Source: Teredinibacter haidensis (GTDB taxonomy: Bacteria; Pseudomonadota; Gammaproteobacteria; Pseudomonadales; Cellvibrionaceae). Taken from it: 64,000 bases of DNA. The translations under genes were made by a program, and so were the position numbers. The notes beneath the pieces are model-generated. The model saw nothing but the letters and a program-made list of their open reading frames with translations. It did not search any database and had not been told where the DNA came from. The number at the start of each line of letters is the position of its first letter. Within the stretch, counting starts at the first letter, position 1. Of this stretch, positions 1-8,502 are shown piece after piece. The stretch lies in contig NZ_CP060084.1 of assembly GCF_014211975.1 (NCBI RefSeq), forward strand, positions 2,542,001 to 2,606,000, given 5' to 3'.

Positions 1-15
1 AGTAAACGGGGTAAC

Positions 16-594
16 TCATAGCTGTTCCAGGTCGTAATCATCCGCGCAGAGGAAAGAAGCGATACCATAAAAATCCGCCAGAGCAGATGCAAAAATCATT
101 GCTCGTGGGCTCATACCATTCTTACAATATTTTTTTGCCTGTTCCAAAATATGCTGTTTAAATACTTCCGATACCCCCATGCCCGCCATCAAATTGTCTG
201 CGCTTATGTTGAAACGATAGCCACACGCCCTGTTGAATATCCACTCCAAAGCTTGGGGTTTTATTTCAGCCGTTTCAAACAGTTGTTGTTGCTCCGGGGA
301 TCTACCATCAGGGGCGTACCAATAACCGTAATCCTCCACTTTCCTGCGCTCATTCCCTGCGATACACCAATGACTTATTTCGTGCAGCCCGCTGGAAAAA
401 TAGTCTTCACGAAAAATAATTCTCGCGTTTCCATCACTCTTCGCGGGCAGGTACAGCGGCTCTTCACCCCCCCCCTCCAAACGGGTATTAAAGGGCTTTA
501 AAAAACATCGATTAAAAATTACCACCAGATCTTGACTACGAAATATTTTCGGCACAGGAGGAACTAACTCTTCGTAAATAGTGACTAATACCAA
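16..594 (-). CDS. epmC: Elongation factor P hydroxylase (EpmC/YfcM family)
   Basis: The product resembles E. coli YfcM/EpmC, the hydroxylase that acts on the beta-lysylated lysine of translation factor EF-P, the last step of the EpmA-EpmB-EpmC pathway. Visible family hallmarks are FNTRL near residue 35, EPLYLPA near 45, the metal-site HEISHW at residues 71-76 followed by CIAGNERR, then DYGYWYAPDGR and KPQALEW. At 192 residues it is slightly longer than E. coli EpmC because of an N-terminal extension of about 18 residues, so a start further downstream is possible. It has no obvious operon partner here; its 3' end lies 16 bases from the window edge. The family call is secure; the reaction is taken from the E. 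coli enzyme. Confidence 0.93.
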   Translation of the reverse strand: MVLVTIYEELVPPVPKIFRSQDLVVIFNRCFLKPFNTRLEGGGEEPLYLPAKSDGNARIIFREDYFSSGLHEISHWCIAGNERRKVEDYGYWYAPDGRSPEQQQLFETAEIKPQALEWIFNRACGYRFNISADNLMAGMGVSEVFKQHILEQAKKYCKNGMSPRAMIFASALADFYGIASFLCADDYDLEQL

Positions 595-776
595 TCGGCT
601 TTACCAAATCAACCAAAAGAACATTTTTCAACCAAAACCTAAGAAAACCCAATTTTTTATCCAAAGTATTGTTTTATCCAAAAACTACCTATACTGTATG
701 TGCTGATGGTTGACCAAACCATGCTGTCCTACCCGCCAATGGTGGCTAATCAGGATATCAACCTGGAGGTGGTATT

Positions 777-1484
777 ATGAAGACCTCAAACGCTGGTCAC
801 AACTCGGATAACGTAATCGATCTCTTCACCGGGAAGACCTACTCTTCTGCTAACGACTCTCACATCATTCGCCTTTCTCCAGAACTCGATGGCCTGGAAA
901 TGCTTTATTCCAATGAAGCCAGTGAAGATAAATATTTCAGCCTGAAAGTACTATGCTGGGGCCTGCGCGCCAATGGTGAGGTTGTCGGTCTGGTGCCCTG
1001 GCTGGATGACCTTGTTCCGTGCCAGGATATAGAAGACCCACTAAACGGGGCCTGGGAAGGTTACTACGATCCCGGTATTGATGAGCTGTTTTTCGAGCCC
1101 CCTATCCATAAAGTTGTGGAACTGGAAACCGCTGCAGAGTATTACGAACTGCAGTGTGAAAATGCAAACGATGTGGTACAGGAAATTCCAGATACTATTG
1201 GAACCCACGCCGTGCTTGCGGGCAAAGACGACAGCAGTTTAACCCTACAGGAAGTGGTTAGTTGGAGACTGTTTCACGATGGTACTGTTTGCGCCATGCT
1301 GGTCGATGAAAACAAAGTTGAGAGCACCCCGGTTCTCCCCGGCGACAGCTGCCTCTACCCGGCGCAGGTGCAGGAAAAATTTCGATATTTTTTCCAACAC
1401 CATATCGCCAACAAAATAAAATCCGAGGATCCAGAAGCCCTCGCCGCAATTTCGTTGCTGGTTGAAGAATCCTCTCAGGGTTAA
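777..1484 (+). CDS. Conserved-looking hypothetical acidic protein
   Basis: I do not recognise a characterised family. The 235-residue product is acidic and soluble-looking, with no signal peptide or membrane segment. It starts with a short polar tail containing NVIDLFTGK, then has two halves: about residues 30-130 (with LRANGEVVGLVPWLDDLVPC) and about 150-235 (with SWRLFHDGTVCAMLVDE). Both halves contain a phrase of the form R-x-x-x-G-x-V, so an internal duplication is conceivable. A very strong ribosome-binding site (GGAGGTG, 6 bases before the ATG) supports the start and active translation. It stands alone, convergent with tusA. A Gammaproteobacteria-restricted protein of unknown function is the safest reading. 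Confidence 0.75.
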   Translation: MKTSNAGHNSDNVIDLFTGKTYSSANDSHIIRLSPELDGLEMLYSNEASEDKYFSLKVLCWGLRANGEVVGLVPWLDDLVPCQDIEDPLNGAWEGYYDPGIDELFFEPPIHKVVELETAAEYYELQCENANDVVQEIPDTIGTHAVLAGKDDSSLTLQEVVSWRLFHDGTVCAMLVDENKVESTPVLPGDSCLYPAQVQEKFRYFFQHHIANKIKSEDPEALAAISLLVEESSQG

Positions 1485-1680
1485 CACGCTGAACTGAATA
1501 TCAGCGCGCTCGGCTGCTCCCTGACGGAGTAGCGCACAACTCCGCAACCGCCGGAGATTAAGGTGCCATCTGTTTCAGGCTAGGCTCGTTGGGTAGCAGC
1601 CCCCTTAAACGGCACCCCCCCTCGAAGAGGCGGGCCGAAGCTCCATTCACTTTACTGCTAGGGCAGCGAAGCGTTCATTT
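1485..1680. other. Structured intergenic region between convergent genes
   Basis: This 196-base gap lies between the stop codons of the hypothetical gene and tusA. It holds several inverted repeats: GCTGCTCC / GGAGTAGC (1513-1520 and 1526-1533, one G-T mismatch), CTCCG / CGGAG just after 1540, and a wider GGTGCC / GGCACC pair (1562-1567 and 1611-1616). None is followed by a T-run, so they are not classic intrinsic terminators. They could be mRNA 3'-end stabilising hairpins or a small RNA; the sequence does not decide. Confidence 0.3.
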
Positions 1681-1935
1681 TCATCCTTTCTTTATCCAGA
1701 ACATGTAGGTTTGACCATCGTCTTCCTGCTTAACAAGCTCATGCTCAAGAAAGCTGCAAAAGCGAGGAATGTCTCTCAGCGTTGACGGGTCTGTTGCGAC
1801 CACCTCGATCAAATCACCAGGGGATGCGTCCCGCACAGCATTATGCAGCATCATTACAGGCTCTGGGCAGGTCAGACCAGAAGCATCCACCTTCATACAC
1901 GCGTCGTTCATTTTTTGATCGCTAGTTAAATTCAT
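1681..1935 (-). CDS. tusA: TusA-type sulfurtransferase
   Basis: A small (84 residues) sulfur-carrier protein of the TusA/SirA family. The signature is LTCPEPVMML, with the persulfide-forming cysteine at residue 23 in the CPxP motif, followed by a GDLIEVVATDPST stretch typical of the fold. In E. coli TusA takes sulfur from IscS and passes it to TusBCD-TusE for 2-thiouridine synthesis at the wobble position of tRNA. A second Met at residue 9 is an alternative start, since family members usually begin about 10-15 residues before the CPxP motif. It is transcribed away from the ABM-domain gene, with a shared 115-base upstream region. Close YedF-like paralogues exist, but the isolated single-domain form favours TusA. 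Confidence 0.9.
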   Translation of the reverse strand: MNLTSDQKMNDACMKVDASGLTCPEPVMMLHNAVRDASPGDLIEVVATDPSTLRDIPRFCSFLEHELVKQEDDGQTYMFWIKKG

Positions 1936-2050
1936 TTCTACCGAAGCCCTGGAAACGCACAGTTTTTTTACGAATCATTGACTTGAGTTTTATTTAAATC
2001 CCAAGTTTCTACGGTATATTGTAGGCAACCCATAATAAGGATAAAACAAC

Positions 2051-2332
2051 ATGGTACATATTCTTATCGAACGTCATCTACATGAAGGTCAATTATCGAC
2101 TTATTTGGAACAAGCTAAAGTTGCGTTACAGCGTACCTATGTCGTTCCTGGCTTCATTTCAGGGGAAGCCTTTGCCGATATTCAGGACGAGAACCATCGT
2201 TTCCTCTTCTGTAAATGGAAATCTCTAGAAGACTGGCACCGCTGGGCGAGCAGTGCCGAGCGCAAAGAGATTCTAAGCCCCGTCCACTCAATTCTGAAAC
2301 AGCCCGAAAAAATCTGTGTGATGGAGAATTAA
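2051..2332 (+). CDS. ABM-fold (antibiotic biosynthesis monooxygenase-like) protein
   Basis: A 93-residue protein with the dimeric alpha-beta-barrel pattern of the ABM superfamily: an N-terminal strand (VHILIERHL), a helix (YLEQAKVALQRTY), then GFISGEAFADIQDENHRFLFCKWKSLEDWHRW and a C-terminal strand (EKICVME). The phrase in which a tryptophan follows a lysine in KW-x-S-x-E-x-W is typical of these proteins. Members range from quinol monooxygenases to haem-degrading enzymes and many have no known substrate. No haem-specific residue pattern is evident. The ribosome-binding site AAGGA lies 9 bases before the ATG. It is single-gene, divergent from tusA, and ends 18 bases before the convergent rlmM stop. 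Biochemical function unknown. Confidence 0.75.
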   Translation: MVHILIERHLHEGQLSTYLEQAKVALQRTYVVPGFISGEAFADIQDENHRFLFCKWKSLEDWHRWASSAERKEILSPVHSILKQPEKICVMEN

Positions 2333-2350
2333 AAAGTCCCCCTACCCAGC

Positions 2351-3415
2351 TCAAAACAAACGTAAATGACCCGTCACCTCTTCGCGGTCATGGTATAGCT
2401 GCTTAAACCGAAGTTGGTGCGGAATATCCTGCTCTAACAACCTGTCGGAAATTGCAGCTCTACATTTCATCACTTCTTGATAACGTTGTTTCATGGGTAG
2501 TTTTAGGTTGAACACGGCCTCGGTAAACCAGCGCTGACAAGCCCAACGAGAAATCATACTCGCAACGCGTGAGGGTTTGTCGGCGATATCGCACACCAAC
2601 CAGTCGACAGGCTTATAGGGTTGATACACAAAACCGTCCAGTACATGGTGAGTCACTTGCCCTGACTCCATCAGCTCCTTCGCCATGGGGCCATTATCTA
2701 CCGCATCAACAAACATACTGCGGCGAACCAGCTGCCAGGTCCACCCCCCGGGAGCTGCTCCCAGATCTACCGCTCTCATACTTGGCGCCAGTCGTTTATC
2801 CCAGTCCTTTGCTGGCACAAAGTGGTGCCAAGCTTCTTCGAGCTTGAGTGTTGCCCTGCTTGGGGCCTGTTTCGGCAAGCGCAAACGGGGGACACCCGCC
2901 AACCATTGAGAGCTGCTAGATAACGGATAGAGCCCCACAAACGCGCTGGAACCATCCAGAAATAATAGCTGCGCACGATAGCGAGCCGTTTTGCTAACCT
3001 TGCCTGTAAGCGCTTTTTGCAAATGGTGGCTAACGCCCTTGCCCAGTTTCGCCAACGCCTTCCCTTCATTGGTATCGGCTGTAACAGACTCGACACTATC
3101 AATGAACTCAACACCCAGGGAATCACAAAGCTCATCAAGCCTAGGCAGCAAGGAGTTGACCCTGTCAGCAGGGTTCAGATCCATCACTACCTCGGCTGCG
3201 ACAAACCAATGACGTACAAATACTAGCTCGTCAAAACGTATTTGCTTGAACAGAGCCATAACAGCTGTACCACTGTGCACCACAAACTCAACATAACCCG
3301 TAGCATCTTTGGCCTTCGCATAACCGGAGACACCCTGCTGGGCGCACAGCTCCGAGAGCTCTGCCGCCACCTCTTTTTCGAACCCAGCTCGGCACAGGGC
3401 CAGAATCTCCACCAT
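2351..3415 (-). CDS. rlmM: 23S rRNA 2'-O-ribose C2498 methyltransferase RlmM
   Basis: A 354-residue SAM-dependent methyltransferase matching RlmM (YgdE) in length and architecture. The N-terminal THUMP-like RNA-binding part begins with MVEILALCRAGFEKEVAAEL. The Rossmann-type catalytic domain has motif I DLGAAPGGWTW near residues 218-228, the catalytic-acid region VDWLVCDIADKPSR, and a conserved lysine in FNLKLPMKQRY. In E. coli the enzyme methylates the ribose of C2498 in the peptidyl transferase loop. It stands alone here, transcribed from the same intergenic region as the diguanylate cyclase but in the opposite direction. Confidence 0.96.
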   Translation of the reverse strand: MVEILALCRAGFEKEVAAELSELCAQQGVSGYAKAKDATGYVEFVVHSGTAVMALFKQIRFDELVFVRHWFVAAEVVMDLNPADRVNSLLPRLDELCDSLGVEFIDSVESVTADTNEGKALAKLGKGVSHHLQKALTGKVSKTARYRAQLLFLDGSSAFVGLYPLSSSSQWLAGVPRLRLPKQAPSRATLKLEEAWHHFVPAKDWDKRLAPSMRAVDLGAAPGGWTWQLVRRSMFVDAVDNGPMAKELMESGQVTHHVLDGFVYQPYKPVDWLVCDIADKPSRVASMISRWACQRWFTEAVFNLKLPMKQRYQEVMKCRAAISDRLLEQDIPHQLRFKQLYHDREEVTGHLRLF

Positions 3416-3583
3416 TTTTCGTCTCCCAGTCAGTTCTGGCGGAGATCATACATGCGTTTGATCAAGACCAGAAGACTAACCCTACCTCCTGCCATTGCAT
3501 TCGCCGCTAAAAAATTCTTTAATTAACAAGTATGAGATCGCGCCAGTAAAAAAGAACTAAAAATTATAAGATAAGGAAGCACA

Positions 3584-6500
3584 TTGAAGAGCTCCAGGAT
3601 CCATATACACCTCGCCAGTAAACAGACCATATGGTTTGGTCTGTTGGCACTCATGGTCTACAGTCTTTCGATAGCCGCTTCTACACCTATTCCCCTGCAA
3701 ATTAAATTTAAGCCCATCCTCATCAGCCAGATGGAAAAGCTCAGCTATATCAATACGATCACTCAGGATAACGACGGCTTCCTCTGGTTCGGCGCCATTC
3801 AAGGGTTGGCTCGCTATGACGGGTACAGTCTAAAAACCTACCAACACCAGATTGATGACCCCTCGTCACTGAGCCACAACTGGGTGAAATCGCTGATGGT
3901 AGATAGCAAGCAGCAACTCTGGGCCGTTACTTTGTCGGGACTGTGTCGATACTTAAGAACGCAGGATGCGTTCGACTGTATTACCTACCCCCGCGACAGA
4001 GAAACAGATGCGCCCGGAACCATATACGCCATGTTCGAAGACAGTATTGGTCGCTACTGGGTGAGTACTGGCCGGGGCATCCGCCTGCTGGATCCTCACA
4101 CAAAAACATTCCGGGATGCACCGGTCTCGATAAGCAGAGTGTTGATTCCCGCCAAGGACAAGGAAGACAACTTCGTTCACCAAGCAATCGAAGATAAGCA
4201 AGGGAACATCTGGTTCGGACTGGAAGGCAACGGACTTATCCGTTATCACTTCCTGTCCGATACCGTTACTCATTTTCAAGCGGACCCCGAACAGGCAAAT
4301 AGCTTACCCTCCAATAAAATTCGAGAAATTTTTCTCGATCGCAATGGAACACTCTGGATTGGTTCCTTGGGTGGAGGGATAAGCCGTTTTGACCCAGACA
4401 CAGACCAATTTACTCAACTTAGCCACAGCGCCAGTGAAAAAGCTGACACTGTCTGGGCCATTAATCAGGACAGCAGCGGCATACTCTGGATTGGCGATGG
4501 TACGGGTGTTCACTTGTACGACCCGGACACCGGCGCTTTTTCCGGTTATACCTATAAAGAGGCCAGTCCCGATGGCCCCGGAAACTATGTCGCACGAGAT
4601 ATCTTTCTCGATAACGCCAGCGGTATATGGGTGGGATACTTTCCCAGTGGGATCGATACTGTTGATCCGCAGGCGTCCCAATTTCTCAATTTCCGTCATG
4701 ATCCAAATGACCCAGAATCGATCGCCGATGGTGGAGTATTAAGTACGCAGGAAGATCCCAGTGGTAATATTTGGGTTGGCTGTGGCTTTGGCCTTAGCTT
4801 ACTGGACCGCAGTACCGGCAAGTTCAAGCGTTATGTACACAACCAGGACGACCCCAACAGCATCAGTGGTAGCACCGTCTTGGACTTGGCTATGTCCCCA
4901 AATGGAGATCTTTGGATAGGTGCATGGGATCGAGGACTAAACCGCAAGCCCGCCAACAGTGACAGCTTTCAACGCTTTATTTATGACCCAAGCAACCCCA
5001 ACTCTCTATACGGGCGGGAACCCTGGGCTACCTATATCGACAGTCACGGCACCCTGTGGGTAGGAACAGAAAAAGGGGTCAGCCGCTACCGGCCCGATAC
5101 CAATGATTTTGTACGCGTTATGCCTCCAGGGGATGATGGAGCAACGTTAAATAGCCTTTACACCCGGCATATTTACGAAGACTCTCAAGGCACCGTCTGG
5201 ATATCTTCTTTCAATGGTCTGTACGGCCTAGACCCTTCAACCAATCTTTATAAGTACCACTATCGTCACACCCCCAACAATCCAACCTCCATCAGCTCCA
5301 ACCAAATACTCACCACATTTGAAGATACCGAGGGCAACCTTTGGGTGGGTACCAATGGTAGCGGGCCCAACATACTCGATAGAAAAACCGGTGAGTTCAA
5401 ACATTTCAATCAATCCCACGGGCTGCCAAACCTAACCGCAAGCGGCATTATTGAGGACGATGCCGGAAGCGTATGGGTCAGCACCTTTCAGGGGCTTGCG
5501 CGTTACAACAAAACAAAGCAAAGCTTCAGTGTCTTCGATAAACGCGAGGGGCCTCTGGGTAACCTCTACAACCGTAACTCCCCCGCAAAACTCAGCAGTG
5601 GCGAGCTGGTGTTCGGCAGTTCCCGAGGACTGACCGTCTTCAACCCAAGCAGGCTCGAACCCAATACTTATATTCCACCGGTAGCGGTTACCGAATTTTC
5701 TATTTTTAACGCTCCCTTAACGCCAGATAGTGACGGGCCTCTAAAGCAATCAATCAATACAACCAATCACCTTGAGCTAAGCCACCAGCAATCGGTTTTT
5801 TCGTTTGAATTTGCCGCCCTAAGCTTCAGGTCACCAGATGAAAACCAATACGCCTACCGTATGAGCGGCTTCGAGTCACAGTGGAACTATGTCGGGAACC
5901 GCAGGGCAGCAACCTATACCAATCTCGATCCTGGGCGATATACCTTTGAAGTAAAGGCCTCCAATAACAGTGGGATATGGAACGAAAAGCCAACAGCCAT
6001 AGCGATCACCATAAAGCCGCCCTACTGGCGATCACCCTGGGCTTATCTACTCTATATTGTTCTCGTTGCTACCATCCTGTTTAGAGCATACTCAGCTCAT
6101 AAAGCGCACCTTATTGCCGAGCGAAAAAGTCTGAAACAAGAACGCGCTATCGTCAAACGATTAAAAGAAATCGACTTGATGAAAGATGAAATTAATCGCG
6201 AACTCGATAAAAAAGTCGCAGAGCGAACAGAAGAATTAAGCCAGGAGCACCAGCGCCTTATCGCCGCCCAAAGCGAGCTTCAGACACTCAATGAAAAATT
6301 AACAAATGCCAGCGTCACCGATCAGCTCACCCAGTTAAAGAATCGTCGATTCCTGCATCAGGTTATCGCTGAGGATACCGCGATTATTGGTCGCCACTAC
6401 GAGGACAATCCCAAACAAGAAAATAAACACGATCTCACCTTCGCCATTCTCGATCTCGACAAATTCAAGAGCGTTAACGATCAGCACGGTCACAGAACCG

Positions 6501-6976
6501 GAGATGAAGTTCTGGTACAAATTAGCCAAATTTTGCGCAACGTACTGCGGGAATCGGATTATATTGTTCGCTGGGGCGGCGAGGAGTTTGTTATCGTTAT
6601 TCGCTATTTACCAAGAACACAGGTAACCCCCATTATTGAACGGCTCCTCGAAACTATCCATCAACATTTATTTGTTATCAATGATGAACTTACGCTACGA
6701 CAAACCTGCTCCATCGGCATTGCGGCATACCCTTTCTACGGGTATCACCCAGGCTTAGTAAACTGGGAACAAGTCGTTAATCTGGCCGACAAAGCGCTCT
6801 ATTACGCAAAAGAATCGGGCCGGAACTGCTGGGTCTGGATAGAAGGTAGCGACCAATTGTCAACAGCAGAGGATATGAAAAAAACGATCGACCAACAGGG
6901 TATTGGCGAAGCTATTCAACGTCACCAGCTCATCGTACGAAGCTCCAAACAGTTAAATCAACGCTCTTTGGGCTGA
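3584..6976 (+). CDS. Periplasmic beta-propeller sensor diguanylate cyclase
   Basis: This 1130-residue membrane protein makes cyclic-di-GMP in response to a periplasmic signal. After a signal anchor (about residues 15-33) come many propeller-type repeats of the LWIG...FDPDTxxF kind (about 50-690), then a Y_Y_Y immunoglobulin-like domain (about 725-810) and one membrane segment near 816-836. A coiled coil follows (about 845-905), then a C-terminal GGDEF domain. The active site is GGEEF at 998-1002 and the product-inhibition I-site RESD lies at 989-992, the canonical five residues upstream, so it should be active and feedback-controlled. The start is TTG with a good AAGGAAG site; no ATG is better placed. 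The sensory half matches hybrid two-component regulators of glycan use in Bacteroidetes, but here it is joined to a cyclase. The ligand is unknown. Confidence 0.93.
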   Translation: MKSSRIHIHLASKQTIWFGLLALMVYSLSIAASTPIPLQIKFKPILISQMEKLSYINTITQDNDGFLWFGAIQGLARYDGYSLKTYQHQIDDPSSLSHNWVKSLMVDSKQQLWAVTLSGLCRYLRTQDAFDCITYPRDRETDAPGTIYAMFEDSIGRYWVSTGRGIRLLDPHTKTFRDAPVSISRVLIPAKDKEDNFVHQAIEDKQGNIWFGLEGNGLIRYHFLSDTVTHFQADPEQANSLPSNKIREIFLDRNGTLWIGSLGGGISRFDPDTDQFTQLSHSASEKADTVWAINQDSSGILWIGDGTGVHLYDPDTGAFSGYTYKEASPDGPGNYVARDIFLDNASGIWVGYFPSGIDTVDPQASQFLNFRHDPNDPESIADGGVLSTQEDPSGNIWVGCGFGLSLLDRSTGKFKRYVHNQDDPNSISGSTVLDLAMSPNGDLWIGAWDRGLNRKPANSDSFQRFIYDPSNPNSLYGREPWATYIDSHGTLWVGTEKGVSRYRPDTNDFVRVMPPGDDGATLNSLYTRHIYEDSQGTVWISSFNGLYGLDPSTNLYKYHYRHTPNNPTSISSNQILTTFEDTEGNLWVGTNGSGPNILDRKTGEFKHFNQSHGLPNLTASGIIEDDAGSVWVSTFQGLARYNKTKQSFSVFDKREGPLGNLYNRNSPAKLSSGELVFGSSRGLTVFNPSRLEPNTYIPPVAVTEFSIFNAPLTPDSDGPLKQSINTTNHLELSHQQSVFSFEFAALSFRSPDENQYAYRMSGFESQWNYVGNRRAATYTNLDPGRYTFEVKASNNSGIWNEKPTAIAITIKPPYWRSPWAYLLYIVLVATILFRAYSAHKAHLIAERKSLKQERAIVKRLKEIDLMKDEINRELDKKVAERTEELSQEHQRLIAAQSELQTLNEKLTNASVTDQLTQLKNRRFLHQVIAEDTAIIGRHYEDNPKQENKHDLTFAILDLDKFKSVNDQHGHRTGDEVLVQISQILRNVLRESDYIVRWGGEEFVIVIRYLPRTQVTPIIERLLETIHQHLFVINDELTLRQTCSIGIAAYPFYGYHPGLVNWEQVVNLADKALYYAKESGRNCWVWIEGSDQLSTAEDMKKTIDQQGIGEAIQRHQLIVRSSKQLNQRSLG

Positions 6977-7108
6977 CGACTCAAGCAACAACTTAAGGGG
7001 AAGCACGGTTTTAGTCTACCAGGGCACCCTCCAATAAAATGGGCATGCAGCCTATATTTTGCTCGTTTTGGGGGAGTTCCCGCAGAAATACGGGAATAAA
7101 TGCACAAT

Positions 7109-7330
7109 TTAAGCCTTTTTACACTCCGCTGCACTTATCAAATTTACAGTTTCGGAATCTTCTTCGTAGGAGATCAAAATCTCACCTCTGTAGATCTGCG
7201 GTAATAATTCGGCGACTTTCTCTTCCAGCGACAGCTCTCTTTCGCCATAATCAGTGCCCTCACGGGTGATGTATGACTCCAACAGATTTTTAAGTACTTC
7301 TTCTGTTAGTTTTTCTGGGGGAATTAGCAT
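7109..7330 (-). CDS. yheU: YheU family protein (UPF0270)
   Basis: A 73-residue protein that aligns along its length with E. coli YheU: it starts MLIP, contains ESYITREGTDYGERE near residues 18-32, then a basic/acidic helix and a final strand with SETVNLI. The family is widespread in Gammaproteobacteria and is acidic and cytoplasmic; its cellular role is not established. It is monocistronic, between the cyclase gene and the divergent gcvR-like gene, with an AGGACGAACT segment just upstream of the start acting as ribosome-binding site. Confidence 0.88.
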   Translation of the reverse strand: MLIPPEKLTEEVLKNLLESYITREGTDYGERELSLEEKVAELLPQIYRGEILISYEEDSETVNLISAAECKKA

Positions 7331-7450
7331 AGTTCGTCCTCAAATAGACCGGCACTGTACCAAAATCGGTGGAGATAAATCCTAAATTAAAAAATAATGG
7401 CACGCGGTGAACGTCTATTACCCTATTCCAAGCGTTAAAGGATCTGTTCC

Positions 7451-7975
7451 ATGATGAAAAACCTGATAGTAACCCTTATTAGTGATGATAAACCCGGCAT
7501 CGTCGAAACAGTCGCCAGCGTTATTGCTGAGCACCAGGGCAACTGGCTGGAGAGTCAACTGGCCCAGCTGGCGGGAAAATTCGCCGGTGTTATTCGTGTG
7601 CAGATTGACGCTGCCCACGAGCCAGCACTAGTCGCGGACCTGGAGCAACTCTCCAGCAAACAGATTAATGTATTTGTCGATAGCGGCAGTAACAACTCAC
7701 CTACACCACCCGCAAACGAAATTTTACGATTTCACGCAACGGGGCCTGATCGACCAGGCATCGTAAAAGAAATTTCACATGCGCTGGCTCAGTACGCCAT
7801 TAATGTTGAAAAATTAGATACCCGCTTGTCCAGTATGCCCTACAGTGGCGAACCGCTTTTCGAAGCAGAAGGCTCTATGGCCGTTCCCGCCAATCTGGAT
7901 AAAAACGAACTAGCAGAACGATTGGATGCTATTGCTAATGAGTTGGCTATGGATATTTCATTACAGGACGGCTAA
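7451..7975 (+). CDS. gcvR: GcvR-like tandem ACT-domain regulatory protein
   Basis: A 174-residue protein made of two ACT domains: residues 3-75 (LIVTLISDDKPGIVETVASVI) and about 90-170 (LRFHATGPDRPGIVKEISHALAQ). Each carries the D-x-PGIV turn that contacts amino acids. E. coli GcvR has the same double-ACT layout and binds GcvA to repress the glycine cleavage operon. Similar proteins in other gammaproteobacteria have no tested partner, and no gcv gene lies nearby, so the precise role is uncertain. ATG is preceded by a second in-frame ATG (MM); either may be used. Confidence 0.75.
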   Translation: MMKNLIVTLISDDKPGIVETVASVIAEHQGNWLESQLAQLAGKFAGVIRVQIDAAHEPALVADLEQLSSKQINVFVDSGSNNSPTPPANEILRFHATGPDRPGIVKEISHALAQYAINVEKLDTRLSSMPYSGEPLFEAEGSMAVPANLDKNELAERLDAIANELAMDISLQDG

Positions 7976-7991
7976 ATAACTGTCCTGTTCA

Positions 7992-8381
7992 CTAACGGTT
8001 CAAACGTTCGATTTCGATATTAATCGCTTTGGTCGAAATCTGAACTTCGTAGAGCGAACACAATAACGAGATGGTGAGCATCACCAGGCTTATACCAAAT
8101 AAAAATTTACCCAGCGCAATCCAGCTTAAAAAAAGCGCGAACATTGCCAGAGTACAAAGAATAAAAGACAACACGCCAAACACCTGCATAGCACGGATAA
8201 TTTGCAGACGAGTTCTCAGGCTGGCGATCTGTCGCCGAACGATATCCTCAGAATCGATTTCATCCAGCTTACTTAACTGACGAATAACCGACGTTAAGGT
8301 AACAAACCGGTTTGTGTAGGCCAGCAAAAGCAATGAAATTGCAGGAAAAAGCAAGCTGGGCGTGGTGATCGTCATATCCAT
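7992..8381 (-). CDS. DUF2721 family integral membrane protein
   Basis: A 129-residue inner-membrane protein. It has an N-terminal hydrophobic segment (about residues 8-26, SLLFPAISLLLLAYTNRF), an amphipathic cytoplasmic-looking stretch rich in Arg (about 30-60), and two further membrane segments near 62-85 and 88-112. This layout and the early LxxRF phrase match the DUF2721 family, for which no function is established. It converges with the gcvR-like gene (16 bases between the stops) and is divergent from gspA. Confidence 0.7.
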   Translation of the reverse strand: MDMTITTPSLLFPAISLLLLAYTNRFVTLTSVIRQLSKLDEIDSEDIVRRQIASLRTRLQIIRAMQVFGVLSFILCTLAMFALFLSWIALGKFLFGISLVMLTISLLCSLYEVQISTKAINIEIERLNR

Positions 8382-8502
8382 TTTAAGATACTCATAGCAA
8401 TATAGGCCGGTACAATACCAGCATTCAACGCGATCAATAGGCGCTTAGATCAAAACGCGGTATTATGGGCCGAACCAGACCATTATCAGAATAATATAGC
8501 CG

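Noticed and set aside
660..780. Possible LexA or sigma-70 box upstream of the hypothetical gene
   Set aside because: CTGT lacks a matching ACAG partner, and the TTGTTT/TATACT pair is 15 bases apart, too short to support a confident call.
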